Positions 59,562 to 64,000 of a stretch of DNA of 64,000 nt are shown here, piece by piece. Position numbers and translations under genes: made by a program. A model generated the notes under the pieces. It saw only the letters and a program-made list of their open reading frames with translations. It made no database searches and was not told the DNA's origin. Location: positions 89,652,001 to 89,716,000 of the forward strand of contig JBITNC010000001.1 in assembly GCA_050084985.1 (NCBI GenBank), in the 5' to 3' direction. The DNA comes from Nageia nagi (taxonomy: Eukaryota > Pinophyta). Positions within the stretch are counted from its first letter, which is position 1. The number at the start of each line of letters is the position of its first letter.

Positions 59562-60020
59562 TGAAGAAATTAACCCTTTCTGAATTAACTTCTAATCTAC
59601 TAAGATCTCAAGAAGGCACTTACAAAATCAACATAATAACATAATAAATCAAGAAAATTTCATAAATAACACAAGATATAAAATGGTTTCTCCCTCCTTA
59701 GGAGTACATCCACTAACTAAGATCTTATTCTCAAAGACCTCTCTTACAGAATCTCTCCTCTCTCTTCAAACTCTAAACATGTAGTAAAGCTTGCATAACA
59801 ATTATCCTATACGAGAGGAGAGGTTCCTCTCTAATTATAAGAAGAAACCCACTCTTTAATCTCCCTTTAACTCAAGGGAAAGGTTAAATACATTATTATA
59901 TTTAATCCCTTACCTATTTTTATTCCCTTAATACTTTATGATATCTAAAGATACTTTAAGCATTAAGTGAATTTACATTAAAGAGAAATATTACTTAATA
60001 TTACATTACAAATTCTAACA
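59562..60020 (-). repeat. Copia B 5' LTR
   Basis: 459 bp, TGAAGAAATTAACCC to CAAATTCTAACA on the plus strand. Confidence 0.88.
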
Positions 60021-60539
60021 ATAGTCACCCACTGTTTATAAACAAAATACATGTTGATCAACCTGAAATAGATATAGCATAAGCACATATGATTTCTTCA
60101 CATATAAATAAATAAATAGTGCCAAAAAGCACATACTAGTTCCTCACATATGGTTAACTAAAAAAATGCTAGTAGAAGCCATAATATGCTTAAAAATATA
60201 TAACTAGTTTTTCACATAGAGTGAACTAATTATGAATGTGTGCAAAAAGTGATCAACACTATATAACCACAAAATCCTCCTAGGGATTAAATTATCATCA
60301 CAAACATGAATTTGAAAAGAATTCAACATTCACTCCCCCTTGAGGGAAACTTCACCAACCCAATAGACTCCCTAAGCTTACAAAATAGAGTTTAAGGAAG
60401 GGGCTTGATGAATATGTTAGCAAAGTTAAGGATTGATATATAATACTACAATTATAGGATACCATCTAGAATCTTCTCATTGATAAAATATGCTTGAATT
60501 TAAACATATTTTATTCTTTGATGGAAAATAGGGTTCTTT

Positions 60540-60850
60540 ACCAACGTAATAGTCGATTGATTATCTAAACAAATTTGATATGAGTGAGCTTGCTCATACC
60601 TAATTTCTTTTAGAAGATACCTCAACTAATTGGCTTCCTAGGCCATGACTAACATGACTTGATATTATGCCTCTATGGTGGAAAGAGAAATAATAGGCTA
60701 CTTCTTAGAATTGCAAGAGATAGAACTTAAACCAATGTTAAACACATAAGAAGAGGTTGATTTTTTGTCATCTCTATCTCTCCTATAGTTAGAATCTAAG
60801 TACCTTAAGAGAATAAATAAGGGTAACTTGGAATACTTGAGATTAAGATT
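60540..60850 (-). pseudogene. Copia C RNase H remnant
   Basis: The minus strand aligns base by base with the Copia B RNase H region (AAAATCAACCTCT.CTTATGTG, CTATTATTT.TCTTTCCACC words), with more stops. Confidence 0.65.
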
Positions 60851-61089
60851 CTTCATTCCCACAACATATCTAAAGATTTGCTTAACAACATTGAGATGTT
60901 CAACATATTAATTTTGAATAAATCAAACCATAAAATTTATTGCAAATGTAATAAATGATATGGATATAGTCAAATAAAGAAGAATACCAATTAATTACCT
61001 ATAAGATGTAGCATCTATCAACTGAAAGTTGGAGCTAATATAAAGAGTGATTTAAGGATATATTAGAATCGTAATAGTTTTGCACTCCT

Positions 61090-61600
61090 CCATTACAAAC
61101 TTTTATAATATGTATGAGGTATACTTTGATTGATTAAGGTAAGTGCAATCCCTATATTGGTATACTTGCATTCGAAGGTAGTAATGCAAAACACCAAGAT
61201 CAGTCATTTTAAATGTTACTTTAAGTTTGGATATGTACTCTTGGATGATTTTGACATTATTTTCTATGATCAAAAGATTATCCACATAGAGAAGAATTAA
61301 GATTAAGTCTTATCCCTAATTGAGTACATATAGATCAGAATCAGAGAAGCACTTAGAGAATCTAATGTCCATAAAGTATCCTAAAATCATGTTGTACCAA
61401 GCTCTAGGAGCTTTCTTAAGTTCATACAAGGACTTATTTAGCTTGAATACAAGGAAATATTTACCTTCCATAATAAATCCTTCTAGTTAATTCATATAGA
61501 TCTCCATATCTAAGTCATTGTTGAAAAGAGCACTCTTGACATCAAGTTGAAAAGCTTTCCATCTTTGAGTTGTTGAAAGAGTAAGGATTAACTTGATACG
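61090..61600 (-). pseudogene. Copia C reverse transcriptase remnant
   Basis: Minus-strand pieces are FKLNKSLYELKKAPRAWYN, FSKCFSDSDLYV and VDNLLIIENN, then MTDLGVLHYYLRMQVYQY. The second Asp of YVDD is Asn. Frames are mostly open from 61285 to 61103. Confidence 0.85.
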
Positions 61601-61619
61601 AAGAGTAGATCAACTTCTT

Positions 61620-62640
61620 ATCATACCTCACATAATGGTAGTGAATGAGTTTCCAAAGTGGTGGATTTAAGGTGGGGTGATGCAAGCATAAATGGTTTGG
61701 GGTTAGTTGTTTAGAATGTGATGTTTATCCAGGGTAGAGCTAGAGGAGGGAGGCCATTAAGATGGTAGTAGGAAGGTAGTGGTATTATGGCCATTTCTTT
61801 CAACATCACTTAATATAGATTTTGATGGAGGAGAGGTAGGCCATAAGCATCATGCTGGTGGTCATGCTATAAGAGGGGCAAAGTTGGAAGTGGTATATCG
61901 ATGATGATGGAGTAGTACAAATAGGTCATGGGTGTTATCACACAACAAAGTGGAGGGGGAGAGTCATAAATCAATGGAGAACACTATGTGAGGTGATGCA
62001 TATGGATGCACATCACACAATGCAAGGCCAAGGGAGAGGTTGGCATGTTGGTTAGCAAAGCATTAGATATTTGAATGTGTAGGTGGAGGGGAGAGTTATC
62101 CATCTAGCACCATGGGCAGAGGGAGGACTACTTGCCTAGGGGTAGGGTGATGGAAAGAATAGTCAATGATGGCCTGGTAATTGGTGATGGTCACTGATAG
62201 AGGGGACAAGTAAGTTACCTATGTTTTTTAATTTTTTATTTCTAAAAAATGACCCCTCATAGATTGATTTAAATATTATAAAGAAAAAAATATTTGCTCC
62301 CCTTTTTGCAAAAAAAAAAGACTATTTCGAAGTCCCTTATTGAAATGTATTTTTTAATATATATATAAAGAGAAACTTCCCTTTTTTTTTAAAAAAAAGC
62401 AAAGGCATTTAAAAAAAATAATTTTTCTATAACCCCATTTTTTGGCAAAAAAAATTATGAATTTTAATACAAAAATGTAACACTTTGTAATTTTGTTTTT
62501 GCATGTTTTACCTTCCTTTTTAATAAAAGAAGAGAAGGAAGGATATTATACCTTCACAAACCTTTTACCTAAATAAGGATGTAAATGAATGTCCAAGAAG
62601 TAATATGGAGGAGGATCCAAGGACGTTGAAGAGGAGCCTC
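61620..62640 (-). other. Copia C leader with G-rich stretch, no gene
   Basis: 61640-62210 is rich in GGAGG/GGTGG/GATGG words on the plus strand without a clear period. 62220-62560 is A/T tracts. It occupies the position of the GC-rich leaders of Copia A and B. Confidence 0.5.
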
Positions 62641-62647
62641 CAAGTAT

Positions 62648-62660
62648 GGCTCTGATACCA
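62648..62660 (-). other. Copia C primer-binding site
   Basis: TGGTATCAGAGCC on the minus strand, intact, two bases from the LTR. Confidence 0.85.
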
Positions 62661-62662
62661 AA

Positions 62663-63220
62663 TGAAGGAATAAACCTAGAATACTAAATTCCTAATTATC
62701 CAAGATCACATGAAAGCTATCTCAATTACGTAAGCATTAAGAACATAAAATCAAGATAACATTCACACAAGATGTCATCAATATAAAGTGGTTCCTCCAA
62801 CAAAGGGAGTGCATCCAATAATATAATATCTTATTCTTAAAAGGCCCTTTTACAATTCTTTCTCACTTCTCCTACAACCTAAACAAGAGCCTAAATTTGT
62901 TGCAAACTTGAGTGAGTAATCTCAAGGAGAGTGTATTCTATTTATAAGCCAAAATCCTCCCTTGGATCATCCTTTTAATTATTGTACAATGTCATGACAT
63001 GCATCACCCTTTTACCCAAGGGGCATGTTCATAAGATAGAGTGTAGGACAAGTAACATTATCATATTCACAAATACTTAAAAGCTATTAAGGGATACTTT
63101 TAAGTATTAGTAAATTTACATTATCATATTCACTAAATACTTAAGGTATTTAGGGATATCCTTAAGTATTAAGTGAATTACATTAAGAGACGTTACAATA
63201 ATGTATTATACATTCTAACA
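62663..63220 (-). repeat. Copia C 5' LTR
   Basis: 558 bp, TGAAGGAATAAACC to TATACATTCTAACA. It is related to the family A LTR (shared GTGGTTCCTCCAAC, CCCAAGGGGCATG and the terminal 20 bp) and contains a duplicated AATACTTAA.-type segment near 63070-63170. Confidence 0.82.
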
Positions 63221-64000
63221 ACTTTGATATGAACATCATATGGAATGCTACTTTAGCATAATTATTTTATGGAGAATGATAATATGAAGCATGTTTAAAC
63301 TTCTAACCAAAGGTTAATATCATCAATTCCCTAACTCTTATACTCGTATTTTGTTTTTACATTTTAAATGTATATATATCATGGCACTTACACCATATCA
63401 ACCCATGTCAAACTATTCTTCAACTAATTTTCAATGGATATCCATACATAATTCTAGAGTTCTTATGATGAAATTTGTTTAAAAACTATTATAAAGTTTG
63501 GATTTACACAATTTCATCTTCTTCAAAGTATCTATAGCCTTTCTTGAAAATCCATTTCATGTAAATCTTTTTCCATCTTTGAACTCTATGATTGTACATG
63601 ATTCTAAAAAATAAGTAGTACCATGGAAAAATTTTCTTTGTATTGACAATAATTGGTGGTCATTACACACTCAAAAGCTCTTCATAATTCTAATAATTAT
63701 TTTAGAGGGAGTTTAAAGGTATTCTTGCTATATCCATGAATTCATATCCTTCAAAAATTATAGTCTTTAAAATTCTATTGCATCAACATCCTGTCAAATG
63801 CTGCCCAACCTTGTGTAATAAGATTTACTCATGCTTTTAAAATTTTTACAATTCTTATTCACTAGATAACATTGTTATATGCAAGAAAAATAGATACAAA
63901 GGTTATAATGTTGATTAAGCTCCCAAATATTCATTAGATTAAAGAGTTCAAGAATTTCATTATTGTAGTTATAAATTGAAAACTCTCCATTCATTGTAGT
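63221..64000. other. No gene recognised
   Basis: Right flank of Copia C. It has Copia-like wording on the minus strand in places (for example 63420-63790 resembles degraded gag/integrase prose) but no motif firm enough to call. Confidence 0.3.

Larger units (their letters stand above)
49714..60020 (-). mobile_element. Copia element B, full-length but broken
   Basis: LTRs 49714-50163 and 59562-60020 are similar throughout, with the perfect target duplication ATAGT on both sides (49709-49713 and 60021-60025). A degenerate initiator-Met primer-binding site complement (CTAATACCA) lies at 59546-59559 and a polypurine-tract complement (CTCCTCTTTAAT) at 50164. The minus strand holds RNase H, RT and integrase remnants. 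The expected gag position is occupied by a 46-bp minisatellite. It is inserted in Copia C, and homologous sequence is continuous across the junction. Confidence 0.88.
60021..63220 (-). mobile_element. Copia C, right piece with 5' LTR
   Basis: Continues the sequence of 49500-49713. From left to right it holds the 3' non-coding block, RNase H remnant, RT remnant, a G-rich leader (61620-62220), an intact initiator-Met primer-binding site complement GGCTCTGATACCA (62648-62660) and the 5' LTR 62663-63220. Integrase, protease and gag are missing: only about 1 kb lies between RT and the primer site, so an internal deletion has occurred. Confidence 0.82.

Noticed and set aside
1-64000. tRNA, rRNA or other structural RNA genes
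   Set aside because: No cloverleaf with matching A and B boxes and no rRNA-like stretch was noticed; primer-binding sites explain the tRNA-like words. A dedicated tRNA scan was not possible.

Overview
This is AT-rich plant nuclear DNA, about two thirds A+T by eye. It is dominated by nested, decaying retrotransposons around one recognisable host gene. A 4.75 kb intron, the nesting depth and the proportion of degraded LTR elements suggest a large plant genome such as a gymnosperm. That is inference: no organism-specific marker was found.

Host gene: seven plus-strand exons between 13459 and 21773 encode most of a HESO1-like terminal nucleotidyltransferase (RNA uridylyltransferase). All splice junctions are GT-AG, all phases match, no exon has an internal stop, and the three catalytic aspartates are present. 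The N-terminal exon or exons were not found. Intron 1 carries a minus-strand hAT-type transposase remnant.

1-13.4 kb: a Copia fragment at the left edge, a LINE reverse-transcriptase fragment (2.7-3.3 kb), a stretch of repeated degenerate motifs ending at a TATA box (3.6-4.7 kb), a degraded unrecognised coding region (4.9-8.0 kb), a Copia gag remnant (10.4-11.3 kb), and two copies of a dispersed repeat.

22-28.9 kb: LINE fragments, a long inverted repeat resembling a MITE (23.77-24.05 kb), a solo Copia LTR with target-site duplication ATAAA, and a truncated LTR.

28.9-63.2 kb: the nested block. A short element without recognisable coding sequence (D, LTRs 28897-29551 and 48858-49499) contains a plus-strand Copia (A, 29705-38200) and a minus-strand Tat-like Ty3/gypsy element (39842-48454, 898-bp LTRs, target-site duplication TGATG). 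To the right, minus-strand Copia B (49714-60020, target-site duplication ATAGT) is inserted in an older relative, Copia C (49500-49713 plus 60021-63220). Copia A, B and C share a non-coding 3' block with repeats, and A and B share a conserved non-coding leader block. A and B carry GC-rich minisatellites in unusually long leaders.

Nothing here is an operon or a multi-gene system. The working unit is the single nucleotidyltransferase gene; the rest is mobile DNA at different stages of decay, most of its stop codons looking like C-to-T (or G-to-A) changes.
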